The notes: generated by a model not told the origin, from the letters alone. Positions 18,341 through 28,373 are shown, counted from the first letter of the stretch. The stretch is DNA of 64,000 nt from Acidipropionibacterium acidipropionici (GCF_001441165.1 NZ_CP013126.1:2819551-2883550); one strand, 5' to 3'. A program made the numbers and translations.

Positions 18341-18664
18341 GTGTCCATTCCCACTCTCTCCCCGGAACAGCTCAGCGCGGCCCGACAGGCCGCCACCCGT
18401 GCACGACGGGCACGGGCCGACCTCAAGGCGAGACTGCGCAACGGCGAGATCAGTCTCGGACAGGCCCTCGACGAGGCGGCGGCCGATGACGTCCTCGCCC
18501 ATGTCAAGGTCGTCGACATCCTCAAATCCCTGCCCAGGGTGGGGGAGAAGCGCGCCACCGAGATCATGGAGCGCCTCGACATCGCCCCCAACAGAAGGCT
18601 GCGGGGGCTGGGGCGTCACCAGTCGGCCGGTCTGCGCGCCGAGTTCCCACCCTCCGGAAAGTAG
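18341..18664 (+). CDS. mihF: Actinobacterial integration host factor
   Basis: A 107-residue basic protein with the pattern of actinobacterial MihF: a long basic N-terminal helix (RQAATRARRARADLKARLRNGEISL) and a helix-two-turn-helix-like DNA-binding segment (VVDILKSLPRVGEKRATEIMERLDI). It binds and bends DNA as a nucleoid-associated protein and is unrelated to E. coli IHF. The GTG at 18341 has GGAG 9 nt upstream. It lies just before gmk, the standard actinobacterial order (mihF–gmk–rpoZ). Confidence 0.93.
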   Translation: MSIPTLSPEQLSAARQAATRARRARADLKARLRNGEISLGQALDEAAADDVLAHVKVVDILKSLPRVGEKRATEIMERLDIAPNRRLRGLGRHQSAGLRAEFPPSGK

Positions 18665-18693
18665 CCGACCTGCACCCGAGGGCGTCGACGCTC

Positions 18694-18699
18694 TAGGCT
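18694..18699 (+). promoter_or_regulatory. -10 box (TAGGCT) for leaderless gmk
   Basis: TAGGCT ends 7 nt before the ATG at 18707 and there is no Shine-Dalgarno sequence. Confidence 0.6.
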
Positions 18700-18706
18700 G
18701 ACCCCT

Positions 18707-19318
18707 ATGCCCCTCACCTCCGGACCAGAGCCCGCCATCCCCGCCGCCAGGGGTCGACGCCGACCCGGGAGGCCACAGGTGGTGGTCGTCTCCGGGCCCA
18801 CGGCGGTGGGGAAGGGAACTGTCGTGGCCGCACTCCAGCGCGCCCACCCCGAGATCGTCGTGTCCCGCTCGGCGACCACCCGGCCGCCGCGCCCCGGTGA
18901 GCGCGACGGCGTCGAGTACGACTTCGTCGACGACGACGAGTTCGACAGGCTGGTCGCCTCGGGCGGCCTGCTGGAGTGGGCGGTGGTCCACAACAGCCAC
19001 CGCTACGGCACCCCCCGCAGGATGGTCGAGGAGGCGGTGGCCGAGGGCCGCACCGTCGTCCTGGAGATCGACATGCAGGGGGCCCGGCAGGTGCGCGAGT
19101 CCTACCCGAGGGCCGAGCACATCTTCCTGGCGCCGCCGTCCTGGGCCGAACTGGTGCGCCGACTCGTCGGACGCGGCACCGAGACCCCCGAGCAGCAGGA
19201 GCGTCGGCTGCGCACCGCACGCACCGAGCTGGCCAGTGCCGGGGAGTTCGACGCCGTGGTCGTCAACGACACCGTTGAACATGCCGTCGAATCGCTGGTA
19301 GAGTTACTGGGTCTGTGA
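18707..19318 (+). CDS. gmk: Guanylate kinase
   Basis: A 203-residue P-loop kinase with GPTAVGKGT, the GMP-binding SRSATTRPPRPGE and DGVEYDFVDDDEF motifs, and lid-region RRL. It phosphorylates GMP/dGMP. The first 23 residues are a Pro/Arg-rich extension not needed for the core. Transcription is predicted leaderless; rpoZ follows after 47 nt. Confidence 0.95.
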   Translation: MPLTSGPEPAIPAARGRRRPGRPQVVVVSGPTAVGKGTVVAALQRAHPEIVVSRSATTRPPRPGERDGVEYDFVDDDEFDRLVASGGLLEWAVVHNSHRYGTPRRMVEEAVAEGRTVVLEIDMQGARQVRESYPRAEHIFLAPPSWAELVRRLVGRGTETPEQQERRLRTARTELASAGEFDAVVVNDTVEHAVESLVELLGL

Positions 19319-19365
19319 CCAAGCCACTCGTTGGCGCATTCTTCATCCAGATGTGAGGACATTCC

Positions 19366-19710
19366 TTGACCGAGACCACTCCAGAGGGCATCGTCAATCC
19401 CCCGATCGATCAGCTCCTCGAGCACGTCGACTCCAAGTACCGACTGGTCCTGTTCGCCGCGAAGCGGGCCCGCCAGATCAACGCCTACTACTCCCAGCTG
19501 GCCGAGGGGCTGCTGGAGAACGTCGGCCCGCTGGTCGAGACCGACAACAACGAGAAGCCCCTGTCGATCGCGATGCGGGAGATCCAGGCCGGGGTCATCG
19601 AGACCCACGAGATGAACGCCGAGGAGATCGCCGCCGAGGCCGCAGCCGCCCAGCAGGCCCCCGCCGTCGAGCTGGACGACCCCTTCTCCGACCTCACCCC
19701 GCCCGCCTGA
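19366..19710 (+). CDS. rpoZ: RNA polymerase omega subunit
   Basis: A 114-residue omega subunit: [28 protein letters not shown] is the conserved core that binds beta-prime. The rest is an acidic Ala-rich tail. It begins at TTG (19366), supported by GAGGACA about 8 nt upstream and by family alignment. coaBC begins 7 nt after the stop, so cotranscription is likely. Confidence 0.94.
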   Translation: MTETTPEGIVNPPIDQLLEHVDSKYRLVLFAAKRARQINAYYSQLAEGLLENVGPLVETDNNEKPLSIAMREIQAGVIETHEMNAEEIAAEAAAAQQAPAVELDDPFSDLTPPA

Positions 19711-19717
19711 TCCGGCC

Positions 19718-20950
19718 GTGGCCACCGTCGTCCTCGGCGTGGGCGGCGGTATCGCCGCCTACAAGTCCTGTTATCTGGTGCGCCGCCTCAAGGAGGCCGG
19801 CCACCGGGTGCACGTCATCCCCACCCGCTCCGCCCTGGAGTTCGTCGGCCGCCCGACCTGGGAGGCCCTCTCCGGTGAGCAGGTGCACACCGGAGTCTTC
19901 GACGACGTCCCGGGCGTCGAGCACGTCCGTCTGGCCGAGCAGGCCGACCTGGTGGTCGTGGCCCCCGCCACCGCCGACCTGGTCGCCAGGATCGCCGCCG
20001 GCCGGGGGGACGACCTGTTGACCACCACGATCCTGGCCACCCGCGCCCCGGTCCTGGTGGCGCCCGCGATGCACACCGGCATGTGGGAGAACCCCGCCAC
20101 CGTCGACAACGTCGCCACGCTGCGCCGTCGCGGGCTGATCGTCAAGGATCCCGCGAGCGGACGCCTCACCGGCCCCGACTCGGGGCCCGGCCGATTCCCC
20201 GAACCTGACGAGCTGGCCGATCTGGCGGCACTGCTGCTCGACGACCCCGCCGCCGGTTCCGCGATGGCCGTCCAGGACCTGGCCGGACGCCGCGTGGTGA
20301 TCAGCGCGGGCGGCACCCGTGAGGCCCTGGATCCGGTGCGCTACCTGGGCAACTCCTCCTCGGGGCGGATGGGCGCGGCCCTGGCCGCCGACGCCGACGC
20401 CCGGGGCGCCGACGTCACCCTCGTGGCCGCCCACCTGGAGGTGCCCGTGCCGTCCTGCGTCCGCGAGGTCCGAGTCTCGAGCACCGAGGACCTCGAAGCA
20501 GCGATGCGGCGCGAGGCCGCGGAGGCCGACATCGTCATCATGGCGGCCGCCGCCGCCGACTTCGCCCCCGAGTCGGTCAGCGACCTCAAGATCAAGAAGC
20601 ACGAGGGGCGGAGCCGGGTCGGCGACCGGATGAGCCTCGACCTGGTGCAGACCCCCGACGTCCTGGCCGGACTGGTCGCCGGGCGCCATCGCGACCAGGT
20701 GATCGTCGGCTTCGCGGCCGAGACCGCCCCCGACCGCGACGAGCTCCTCGCCCTGGCACGCGCCAAGCTGGAGCGCAAGGGGTGCGACCTCCTGGCGGTC
20801 AACGATGTGAGCTCGGGACGGGTCTTCGGTAAGGTCGACACGGACGTCACCGTGATCCGCCAGCAGGGGTCCGGACGACGTATCAGGGGCTCCAAGATGA
20901 TGGCCGCCCACGCCATCCTCGCCGAGGCCTGTTCGCTGCTGGCCCCCTGA
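19718..20950 (+). CDS. coaBC: Bifunctional phosphopantothenoylcysteine decarboxylase/synthetase
   Basis: A 410-residue fusion. The N-terminal CoaC flavoprotein domain ([11 protein letters not shown], then APAMHTGMW in place of the PAMNxxMW form, a variant seen in actinobacteria) is followed by the CoaB synthetase domain from about 190 ([29 protein letters not shown]; substrate lysine region LKIKKHEG). It makes 4'-phosphopantetheine from phosphopantothenate and cysteine in CoA synthesis. The GTG start lies 7 nt after rpoZ. Confidence 0.96.
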   Translation: MATVVLGVGGGIAAYKSCYLVRRLKEAGHRVHVIPTRSALEFVGRPTWEALSGEQVHTGVFDDVPGVEHVRLAEQADLVVVAPATADLVARIAAGRGDDLLTTTILATRAPVLVAPAMHTGMWENPATVDNVATLRRRGLIVKDPASGRLTGPDSGPGRFPEPDELADLAALLLDDPAAGSAMAVQDLAGRRVVISAGGTREALDPVRYLGNSSSGRMGAALAADADARGADVTLVAAHLEVPVPSCVREVRVSSTEDLEAAMRREAAEADIVIMAAAAADFAPESVSDLKIKKHEGRSRVGDRMSLDLVQTPDVLAGLVAGRHRDQVIVGFAAETAPDRDELLALARAKLERKGCDLLAVNDVSSGRVFGKVDTDVTVIRQQGSGRRIRGSKMMAAHAILAEACSLLAP

Positions 20951-20963
20951 GGGGAACCCACAC

Positions 20964-21002
20964 GGCCCGGAACGGGCCACGATGCGCGGCTCTTCGCCGC
21001 GC
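20964..21002 (+). promoter_or_regulatory. Two tandem hairpins in the metK leader
   Basis: Hairpin 1 has a 6-bp stem (20964-20969 with 20973-20978, loop GAA). Hairpin 2 has a 7-bp stem (20984-20990 with 20996-21002, loop TCTTC). The second ends only a few bases before the AGGA ribosome site of metK. They may act as a coaBC terminator or a translation brake. They do not have the size or conserved core of a SAM riboswitch. Confidence 0.45.
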
Positions 21003-21017
21003 GGTCAGGAATGTCGC

Positions 21018-22226
21018 ATGCCCATCTCACCCACCCCAGCCCGGCTGTTCAGCTCAGAGTCGGTCACCGAGGGACACCCCGACAAGATCGCCGACGCCAT
21101 CTCCGACTCGGTGCTCGACGCGATGATCGCCGAGGATCCCCAGTCCCATGTGGCCGTCGAGACCCTCGTCACCACCGGACAGGTGATGGTCTGCGGCGAG
21201 GTGACCACCGAGGCCTATGTCGACATCGCCGGCATCGCCCGTGACAAGATCCTCGAGATCGGCTACGACTCCTCCTCCAAGGGCTTCGACGGCGCCTCCT
21301 GCGGCGTCTCGGTGGCCATCGACGCCCAGAGCCCCGATATCGCCCAGGGCGTGAACACCGCCTACGAGGCCCGGCACGGCTCCACCGACTCGATCGACGC
21401 CCAGGGGGCCGGGGACCAGGGGCTGATGTTCGGATACGCCTGCACCGACACCGAGTCCCTCATGCCGCTGCCCATCGACCTGGCCCACGCCCTGTCGCTG
21501 CGGCTGACCCGGGTCCGCAAGGACGGCACCCTGGACTACCTCGGCCCCGACGGCAAGACCCAGGTCACCATCCGCTACGACGAGGCCGGACGGCCCGTCG
21601 GCGTCGACACCGTGGTGGTCTCGACCCAGCACCGCGACGGGGTGAGCATCGAGGGCACGATCGCCCCCGACCTGCGCCGTCACGTCATCGATCCGGTGCT
21701 GGAGAGCTACGGGCTGCCCACCACCGGGCTCGAGGTGCTGGTAAATCCGACCGGAAAGTTCGTGATCGGCGGGCCGATGGGCGACGCCGGGCTGACCGGC
21801 CGCAAGATCATCGTCGACACCTACGGCGGGATGGCCCGTCACGGCGGCGGCGCCTTCTCCGGCAAGGACCCCTCCAAGGTGGACCGCTCCGCCTCCTACG
21901 CCATGCGCTGGGTCGCCAAGAACGTGGTGGCCGCCGGCCTGGCCGAGCGCTGCGAGTGCCAGGTGGCCTACGCCATCGGGCGGGCACGCCCGGTGAGCCT
22001 GAGAGTGGAGACCTTCGGCACCAACAAGGCCGACGAGGCCGCCATCGAGAGGGCCGTCTCCGAGGTCTTCGACCTGCGCCCGGCCGCCATCGTGGCCGAC
22101 CTGGACCTGCTCCACCCCATCTACTCCCAGCTGGTGGCCGGGGGACACTTCGGCCGTGCGCTGCCGGGAGTCAACTGGGAGCTCACCGATCGCACCGACG
22201 ACCTGCTGGCGGCCGTCGACCACTGA
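21018..22226 (+). CDS. metK: S-adenosylmethionine synthetase
   Basis: MetK of 402 residues, beginning [22 protein letters not shown] and including [12 protein letters not shown] and [16 protein letters not shown]. It makes SAM from methionine and ATP. The ATG at 21018 is chosen from the family N-terminus and AGGA 9 nt upstream; an in-frame ATG at 20982 would lie inside hairpin 2 of the leader. It works downstream of metH, encoded later in the window. Confidence 0.97.
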   Translation: MPISPTPARLFSSESVTEGHPDKIADAISDSVLDAMIAEDPQSHVAVETLVTTGQVMVCGEVTTEAYVDIAGIARDKILEIGYDSSSKGFDGASCGVSVAIDAQSPDIAQGVNTAYEARHGSTDSIDAQGAGDQGLMFGYACTDTESLMPLPIDLAHALSLRLTRVRKDGTLDYLGPDGKTQVTIRYDEAGRPVGVDTVVVSTQHRDGVSIEGTIAPDLRRHVIDPVLESYGLPTTGLEVLVNPTGKFVIGGPMGDAGLTGRKIIVDTYGGMARHGGGAFSGKDPSKVDRSASYAMRWVAKNVVAAGLAERCECQVAYAIGRARPVSLRVETFGTNKADEAAIERAVSEVFDLRPAAIVADLDLLHPIYSQLVAGGHFGRALPGVNWELTDRTDDLLAAVDH

Positions 22227-22242
22227 TCGACCGGGTCTGAGC

Positions 22243-25200
22243 GTGGACGATGCGATGACGATGTTCCGGGAACCGGTGGCCACCTGGTTCCGCGACGTCT
22301 TCGCCGCGCCCACCCCGGTGCAGTCGGCCACCTGGACGACGGTGGCCACCGGTGGGCACGCGCTGGTGATCGCACCCACCGGGTCGGGCAAGACCCTGGC
22401 CGCCTTCCTCTGGGCCCTGGACCGGCTCACCGACCCCGACCGGAAGCCCTCCAGCGGCGTCGGAGTGCTCTACATCTCCCCGCTCAAGGCCCTGGGCAGC
22501 GACATCGAGAAGAACCTGCGCGCCCCCCTGGCCGGCATCCGCAACACCGCCGAGAGGCTCGGCCAGGGGTGCCGGCCGGTGAAGGTGGCGGTGCGCACCG
22601 GCGACACCCCGCCCGCCGAGCGCACCCGCATCGCGGCCCACCCTCCCGACATCCTCATCACCACCCCCGAGACCCTCTACCTCATGCTCACCTCCTCGGC
22701 CAGACGGGTGCTGGCCGACGTCGGCACCGTCATCGTCGACGAGGTGCACGCCGTCGCCGGGTCCAAGCGGGGCTCCCACCTGGCCCTGTCCCTGGAGCGC
22801 CTCGACTCACTGGTGGGCCACGACGTCCAGCGCATCGGGCTGTCGGCCACCGTGCGGCCGCCCGACGACGTCGCCGCCTTCCTGGCCGGCGACCGCCCGG
22901 TGACCGTCGTCTCCCCGCCGGCCGCCAAGAGGTGGGACGTCGGGGTGAGGGTTCCGGTGGCCGACATGTCCGACCTGCCGGACTCCCCGCCCACCGACGA
23001 CTCCCTGCTGTCCGACCCTCTTCTGACCGGGGGAGACACCGACACCCTCGCCGTCGACGTCTCCGACTCGGCCCTGCCGACCCGGGCCTCCATCTGGCCC
23101 TGGATCGAGCGCGAGGTCTACGCGGAGGTCATCGCGGGGCGCTCCACCCTGGTCTTCGTCAATGCCCGGCGCACCGCCGAGCGCCTCACCAGCCGGCTCA
23201 ACGAGCTGTGGGCCGCCGAGCACGATCCGGACTCGCTGAACCCCGGCGGCCGGCGCCCTCCCGCCGACATCATGGCCTCCTCCGAGGAGGTGGGCCACGC
23301 CCCGGCGGTGATCGCCCGCGCCCACCACGGATCGGTGTCCAAGGACGAGCGCCGGCGCACCGAGGAGGATCTGCGCTCGGGATCCCTGCGCTGCGTGGTG
23401 GCCACCTCCTCCCTGGAACTGGGCATCGACATGGGCCTGGTTGACCGCGTCATCCAGATCGAGGCCCCGCCCAGCGTCTCCAGCGCCCTGCAGCGGATCG
23501 GGCGGGCCGGCCACAGCGTCGGCGCGGTCTCCCGCGGATCGGTCTACCCGAAGACCCGCCTGGACCTGCTGCACGCCGCCGTGGTCACCTCCCGGATGCT
23601 CGACGGGCGCATCGAGGCCCTCCACATCCCCCGCAACCCCCTCGACGTCCTCGCCCAGCAGACCGTCGCCGCCACCGTGGCCGCACCCGACGGGCTGCGG
23701 CTGGCCGACTGGTACGCCACCGTGCGCCGCGCCAGGCCCTTCGCCGACCTGCCGGAACGCGCCATGGACCAGGTCATCGCCATGCTCACCGGCTCCTACG
23801 CCTCGGCCGACCTGTCGGACCTGCGCGCCCGCCTCGTCCTGGAGAACGGCGTGCTCACCGCTCGCCCCGGCGCCCTGAGGCTGGCCACCACCTCGGGGGG
23901 CACCATCCCCGACCGGGGCCTGTTCGGCGTCTTCCTGGCCGGGGAGGGGGAGGGACGCCGGGTCGGCGAGCTCGACGAGGAGATGGTCTACGAGTCCCGG
24001 GTCGGCGACGTCTTCACCCTGGGCGCCTCCTCCTGGCGGATCGCCGAGATCACCCGCGACCAGGTGCGTGTCACACCGGCCCCCGGGCACACCGGCAGAC
24101 TGCCCTTCTGGCACGGGGACGACCAGGGCCGCCCCGCCGAGCTGGGCCGGGCCATCGGCGAGGTCACCCGCCGACTCCACGCCGACCCGGACCTGGTCGA
24201 GACCCTCGACTTCCTCGACGACCACGCCGCCGCCAACATCACCGGTTTCCTGGACGCCCAGGCCGAGGCCACCGGCGTCCTCCCCGATGACCGCCACATC
24301 GTCATGGAGCGCTTCCACGACGAGGTCGGTGACTGGCGGATCGTGGTCCACAGCCCGTGGGGGCGACCCGTCAACGCCGCCTGGGCGCTGGCCATCGGCG
24401 CTCGTCTGGGCGAGCGCCTGGGCATCGACGCCCAGGCCGTGGCCGGGGACGACGGCCTGGTGCTGCGGATCCCCGACACCGACTCCCCGCCGGGTGCCGA
24501 TCTGCTGGTCTTCGACCCGGAGGAGATCTCCGATCTGGTGACCTCAGGGGTGGGGGACACCGCCCTGTTCGCCGGGCGGTTCCGCGAGTGCGCCGCCCGC
24601 GCCCTGCTGCTGCCGCGCACCGACCCGGGACGGCGCGCGCCCCTGTGGCAGCAGCGGCTGCGCGCCGGACAGCTGCTGGAGGCGGTGAGGGGCCACCGCG
24701 ACTTCCCCATCATCGTCGAGACCGTGCGCGAGTGCCTGGCCGACGTCTACGACATGGCGGCCCTGCGCACCCTGATGACCGACCTGGCATCCCACCGGAT
24801 CACGGTGGCCGAGGTGACGACCGGCGCTCCCAGTCCGCTGGCCAGCGCCCTCATGTTCAACTACACCGGCGCCTTCATGTACTCCGGCGACACCCCGCTG
24901 GCCGAACGCCGCGCCGCCGCCCTCTCCCTGGACCCGGAGCTGCTGGGGCGGCTGATGGGCACCCTGGACCTGCGCGAACTGCTGGATCCCGGAATCATCG
25001 ACGAGGTGGTCGCCGAGCTCCAGCACACCCGCGCCGACCGCCGCGCCCGCGACGACGAGGGACTGGTGGACCTGCTGGCCCGGCTCGGTCCGGTGCCCGT
25101 GGCAGAGCTGGACGCCCGGACCGCCGACGGCCTGGATGCCGGCCGGGCCGCCGACCGGCTGGGGGAGAGGGTCGCCCGGGTGAGGATCGCCGGGGTGGAG

Positions 25201-26850
25201 CACCTGGCGGTGGCCCAGGATCTCGGACTGCTGCGCGACGGGCTAGGCATCCCGGTGCCGGCCGGTCATGCCGCTTCCGGCCAGGGGGGACGCGACCCCC
25301 TCACCCAGTTGGTGGGTCGTTGGGCCCGGTGCCACGGGCCGTTCACCGCCGAGGAGGCGGCCCGCGCATTCGGGCTGGGGGCGGCGACGATGTCCTTCGT
25401 GCTGGAACGCTGCGCATCCTCGGGCGAGCTGGTGCACGGGCGATTCCGCGACGGGGTGGAGGCCTCCGAGTACTGCCACGCACGGGTGCTGTCGCGGATC
25501 CGCGGACGGGCGCTGGCCCGCGCCCGCGATCAGGTGGCGCCGGCCTCGCCGAGCGCCCTGACCCGGTTCAGCATGGACTGGCACCGGATCGGGGCGCAGG
25601 GCCTGCGCGGCGCCGACGGCGTCATGGAGGCCCTCGACGCGCTGGCCGGGGCCGCCCTGCCCGCCTCGATGTGGGAGTCCGCCGTGTTGCCCGCCCGGGT
25701 CGCCGACTACCGCCCGGCGATGCTGGACGAGCTCACCGCCTCCGGCGACATCCTCGTGCTGCCCGCCGGCGCCGGGACCTCGGCCGACCCCGTCCTGAGG
25801 CTGGTGCGTCCCGAGGACGCCGGCCTGTTCCCGCCGCCCCCCGGGGCCGGCCCCGACGAGCCGTCGGCGAGGGTTCTGGAGGGTATCGGCTCCGGTTCGG
25901 TGCTGCTGGGACCGTTGGTCGCCGAACTGGGCACATCCCGGCTGGCCGAACTGGTGTGGGGCCTGGTGGCATCCGGCCTGCTGGCCCCCGACGGGTTCTC
26001 CCCGGTGCGCGCCCATCTGGCGGGCGGACGCCGCCGCCCGTCCTCGCGGCGCCGCTCCTACTCCCGGTCGAGGCCCAGGATGGCCCGATACGCGATGACG
26101 GCCTCGGCGCCGGGGTCGGGCAGCGTCCCGCCGGACCTGTCGGGACGGTGGCATGCCGTGGATCAGCACAGCAGGGGTGCCTCGACCCCCGAGCAGCGCC
26201 TCACCGATGCCGCAGGGCTTCTCCTGGACCGGTTCGGCATCCTCACCCGCGGCTCGGTGCCCGACGACGTCGAAGGTGGATTCGCCGCGCTCTATCAGGT
26301 GCTGGCCCGCCTCGAGGAGGCCGGGAAGGTGATGCGCGGCTACCTGGTGGAGGGCCTGGGAGGGGCGCAGTTCGCCGCCCCGGCCGTCATCGACCGGCTG
26401 CGCACCTTCGCCGACGGACCGGACGCCACCGGGTGGCCGTCGGGAGCCCGCGACCCGCGGGTCGAGGCGCTGGCGGCGGTGGATCCGGCCAACCCCTACG
26501 GCGCGGCGTTGAACTGGCCCGAGCAGGACGGCGTCTCACCCTCCCGCAGCGCGGGGGCGACGGTGGTCATCGCCGACGGACTGGTGCTGGCGCATCTGTC
26601 GAAGGGCGGACGGCACCTGTCCCTGTTCATCGATGCGCTGCCCGAGGGGATCAGCGCCGAGACCGCGACCGGCATGGTCGTCGACGCCCTGGCTGACTGG
26701 CTGGGCCGTACCGGCGCACGAGCTCTGACTGTCGAGAAGATCAACGGAGAACCCGTGCACGCCAGCGCACTGCGCGCCGTGATGGGTGCCCACGGTGCGG
26801 GCATCACCCCGAAGGGCATGCGGATCGAGGGGACCCGTGCCCGAGGGTGA
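22243..26850 (+). CDS. lhr: Large ATP-dependent DNA/RNA helicase Lhr
   Basis: About 1535 residues, the size of long actinobacterial Lhr proteins. A superfamily 2 core has motif I APTGSGKT (44-51), motif II DEVH, SLELGIDMG and QRIGRAGHSVGAVSRG. A winged helix and the Lhr core fold follow, then a long C-terminal domain. Mycobacterial Lhr is a 3'-5' ssDNA translocase induced by DNA damage. The start is uncertain: GTG 22243, ATG 22255 and ATG 22261 are in frame and none has a strong ribosome site. It ends inside nei2 (14-nt overlap), suggesting a joint repair unit. Confidence 0.94.
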   Translation: MDDAMTMFREPVATWFRDVFAAPTPVQSATWTTVATGGHALVIAPTGSGKTLAAFLWALDRLTDPDRKPSSGVGVLYISPLKALGSDIEKNLRAPLAGIRNTAERLGQGCRPVKVAVRTGDTPPAERTRIAAHPPDILITTPETLYLMLTSSARRVLADVGTVIVDEVHAVAGSKRGSHLALSLERLDSLVGHDVQRIGLSATVRPPDDVAAFLAGDRPVTVVSPPAAKRWDVGVRVPVADMSDLPDSPPTDDSLLSDPLLTGGDTDTLAVDVSDSALPTRASIWPWIEREVYAEVIAGRSTLVFVNARRTAERLTSRLNELWAAEHDPDSLNPGGRRPPADIMASSEEVGHAPAVIARAHHGSVSKDERRRTEEDLRSGSLRCVVATSSLELGIDMGLVDRVIQIEAPPSVSSALQRIGRAGHSVGAVSRGSVYPKTRLDLLHAAVVTSRMLDGRIEALHIPRNPLDVLAQQTVAATVAAPDGLRLADWYATVRRARPFADLPERAMDQVIAMLTGSYASADLSDLRARLVLENGVLTARPGALRLATTSGGTIPDRGLFGVFLAGEGEGRRVGELDEEMVYESRVGDVFTLGASSWRIAEITRDQVRVTPAPGHTGRLPFWHGDDQGRPAELGRAIGEVTRRLHADPDLVETLDFLDDHAAANITGFLDAQAEATGVLPDDRHIVMERFHDEVGDWRIVVHSPWGRPVNAAWALAIGARLGERLGIDAQAVAGDDGLVLRIPDTDSPPGADLLVFDPEEISDLVTSGVGDTALFAGRFRECAARALLLPRTDPGRRAPLWQQRLRAGQLLEAVRGHRDFPIIVETVRECLADVYDMAALRTLMTDLASHRITVAEVTTGAPSPLASALMFNYTGAFMYSGDTPLAERRAAALSLDPELLGRLMGTLDLRELLDPGIIDEVVAELQHTRADRRARDDEGLVDLLARLGPVPVAELDARTADGLDAGRAADRLGERVARVRIAGVEHLAVAQDLGLLRDGLGIPVPAGHAASGQGGRDPLTQLVGRWARCHGPFTAEEAARAFGLGAATMSFVLERCASSGELVHGRFRDGVEASEYCHARVLSRIRGRALARARDQVAPASPSALTRFSMDWHRIGAQGLRGADGVMEALDALAGAALPASMWESAVLPARVADYRPAMLDELTASGDILVLPAGAGTSADPVLRLVRPEDAGLFPPPPGAGPDEPSARVLEGIGSGSVLLGPLVAELGTSRLAELVWGLVASGLLAPDGFSPVRAHLAGGRRRPSSRRRSYSRSRPRMARYAMTASAPGSGSVPPDLSGRWHAVDQHSRGASTPEQRLTDAAGLLLDRFGILTRGSVPDDVEGGFAALYQVLARLEEAGKVMRGYLVEGLGGAQFAAPAVIDRLRTFADGPDATGWPSGARDPRVEALAAVDPANPYGAALNWPEQDGVSPSRSAGATVVIADGLVLAHLSKGGRHLSLFIDALPEGISAETATGMVVDALADWLGRTGARALTVEKINGEPVHASALRAVMGAHGAGITPKGMRIEGTRARG

Positions 26851-27649
26851 CACCGTCCACCGGCTCGCCGACCGTCTCGCCCCGGCTGCCGGGCGTCTGG
26901 TCACCGGCTGCCAGTTGCGGGTGCCGCGGCTGGCGGTCGCCGACCTCACCGGAGAGACCCTGACGGGGGTGCGGGTCCGCGGCAAGCACCTGCTGATGGA
27001 CTTCTCGCCCGACGCCTGGACCCTCCACACCCATCTGCGAATGGAGGGCACCTGGCGGGTCCACCCGGCGGGGGAGCGCTGGCGGCTTCCCGGTCACACC
27101 GCCAGGGTGGTGCTGAGGCTGGCGGGTGTCGGCGGTGGACCGCAGGTGGAGCTGGTCGGTCACGATCTCGGGCTGGTGGAGCTGTGGCCCGCCGCCGACT
27201 TCCAGGAGCATCTGGGCTGGCTGGGCCCCGACCCCCTGGAACCGGAGTGGGACCAAGGCGGCCGCGACGAGGCGGTCCGGCGGGCGGCCCGCGAGCCCGG
27301 ACGGTCCATCGGGGTGACGCTGCTCGACCAGTCGGTGATGGCCGGGGTGGGCAACGAGTACCGCGCCGAGACGTGCTTCCTGTGCGGCATTCATCCCGCC
27401 CGGCCCAGCGGCGAGGTGGATATGGCGGCCGTCATCGACCGGGCGGCCGCGCTCATGCAGGCCAACCGCAGAGGCCCCTACCGCGTCACCACGGGCGACA
27501 ACCGGAGGGGCGAGCGGACCTACGTCTTCGGGCGCAATCACCAGCCCTGCCGGCGCTGCGGCACCCTCATCCGGCAGGGCACCCTCGGGGCCTCCGGCCG
27601 GCCGGGCGAGGAGCGGATCATCTGGTGGTGCCCCAGCTGTCAGCGGTGA
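26837..27649 (+). CDS. nei2: Fpg/Nei family DNA glycosylase (endonuclease VIII-like)
   Basis: A 270-residue glycosylase/AP lyase. The N-terminal PEGDTVHRLADRL provides the catalytic Pro2-Glu3. The H2TH region is LLDQSVMAGVGNEYRAE, and the C-terminal zinc finger is CRRCGTLIRQG...CPSCQR. The PEGD form and lengths match actinobacterial Nei2, which removes oxidised pyrimidines. The GTG at 26837 places Pro at position 2 as the chemistry demands, and overlaps the lhr end by 14 nt. Lhr–Nei2 pairing is common in actinobacteria. Confidence 0.93.
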   Translation: MPEGDTVHRLADRLAPAAGRLVTGCQLRVPRLAVADLTGETLTGVRVRGKHLLMDFSPDAWTLHTHLRMEGTWRVHPAGERWRLPGHTARVVLRLAGVGGGPQVELVGHDLGLVELWPAADFQEHLGWLGPDPLEPEWDQGGRDEAVRRAAREPGRSIGVTLLDQSVMAGVGNEYRAETCFLCGIHPARPSGEVDMAAVIDRAAALMQANRRGPYRVTTGDNRRGERTYVFGRNHQPCRRCGTLIRQGTLGASGRPGEERIIWWCPSCQR

Positions 27650-27659
27650 ACCAGGGCAG

Positions 27660-27676
27660 GTAGCACGCGGTGCTAC
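27660..27676 (+). promoter_or_regulatory. Palindromic operator over the phd–vapC promoter
   Basis: GTAGCAC-GCG-GTGCTAC is a perfect 7-bp inverted repeat. Its right arm overlaps the -10 box TACGGT (27674-27679), which lies 6 nt before the leaderless ATG at 27686. This is the arrangement expected for autorepression by an antitoxin–toxin complex. Confidence 0.65.
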
Positions 27677-27685
27677 GGTTGGGTC

Positions 27686-27955
27686 ATGGCCACGAACGCT
27701 GAGATCAGTCAGCGCGATCTGCGGATGCGGTCGCGCGAGATCATGGACGCCGTGGAACACGGAGAGACCTTCACCGTGACCCGCGACGGCCGGGAGATCG
27801 CCGTACTGGTCCCGATCGGTTCGCGGCGCCGGTTCGTCCCGACCGATGAGTTCCTGAGGCTGGGCCGAGGCCTGGCCCAGATCGACGAGGCGGGGTTCCG
27901 CGAGAGCCTTGATGAGATGGCGGAGCAGTTCCAGGACGATCCGTATGACCGGTGA
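27686..27955 (+). CDS. Phd/YefM-type antitoxin
   Basis: An 89-residue protein with the Phd/YefM fold pattern: an N-terminal DNA-binding part (ISQRDLRMRSREIMDAVEHGETFTVTRDGREIAVLVPI) and an acidic C-terminal tail (DEAGFRESLDEMAEQFQDD) that would wrap the toxin. It neutralises the VapC encoded downstream and probably represses the operon through the palindrome at its promoter. The mRNA is predicted leaderless (TACGGT, 6-nt spacing). Its end overlaps vapC by 11 nt. Confidence 0.85.
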   Translation: MATNAEISQRDLRMRSREIMDAVEHGETFTVTRDGREIAVLVPIGSRRRFVPTDEFLRLGRGLAQIDEAGFRESLDEMAEQFQDDPYDR

Positions 27956-28373
27956 CCGGGACACAGCCCCGCGTGGTCTGCTCGACACGAACATCGTCAT
28001 TCACTGGCCTCGGCTGGCTCCCGCCCAGCTTCCGGTCAAGGCCTCGATATCGGCCGTCACTGTCGCCGAGCTGGCGGCGTCGATCCACGCCGATGTGAGC
28101 GCGACGGAACGGGCGGCGCGCCTGGATCTCCTGGAGCGTGTCGAGAGCGCCTTCGAGCCGCTGCCGTTCGACGTCAGGGCGGCACGCATGTACGGGCGCA
28201 TTGCAGCGGCCGTTCGTGAGGCCGGGCGTTCGCCACGGGCCCGGGTGGCCGATCAGATGATCGCGGCGACCGCCGCTGCGAACGAACTGCCGCTGTTCAC
28301 CACGAATGCCCGTGACTTCGCCGGGCTGGACGGCATCGTCACTGTGGTGGGGATTGCCCGCCTCCGGCTCTGA
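27945..28373 (+). CDS. vapC: VapC-type PIN-domain toxin
   Basis: A 142-residue PIN-domain ribonuclease with the acidic residues Asp14 (LLDTNI), Glu42 (TVAELA) and Asp103 (VADQMIAATA), followed by FTTNARDF. VapC toxins cut tRNA or rRNA when released from antitoxin. The ATG at 27945 overlaps the antitoxin gene by 11 nt. Its 3' end faces the MazF-type gene with only 12 nt between stops. All catalytic positions are kept, so it looks active. Confidence 0.88.
   Translation: MTGDRDTAPRGLLDTNIVIHWPRLAPAQLPVKASISAVTVAELAASIHADVSATERAARLDLLERVESAFEPLPFDVRAARMYGRIAAAVREAGRSPRARVADQMIAATAAANELPLFTTNARDFAGLDGIVTVVGIARLRL

Noticed and set aside
20951-21017. Possible SAM riboswitch before metK
   Set aside because: Only 67 nt is available and it holds two simple hairpins without the conserved core of any SAM aptamer I know.
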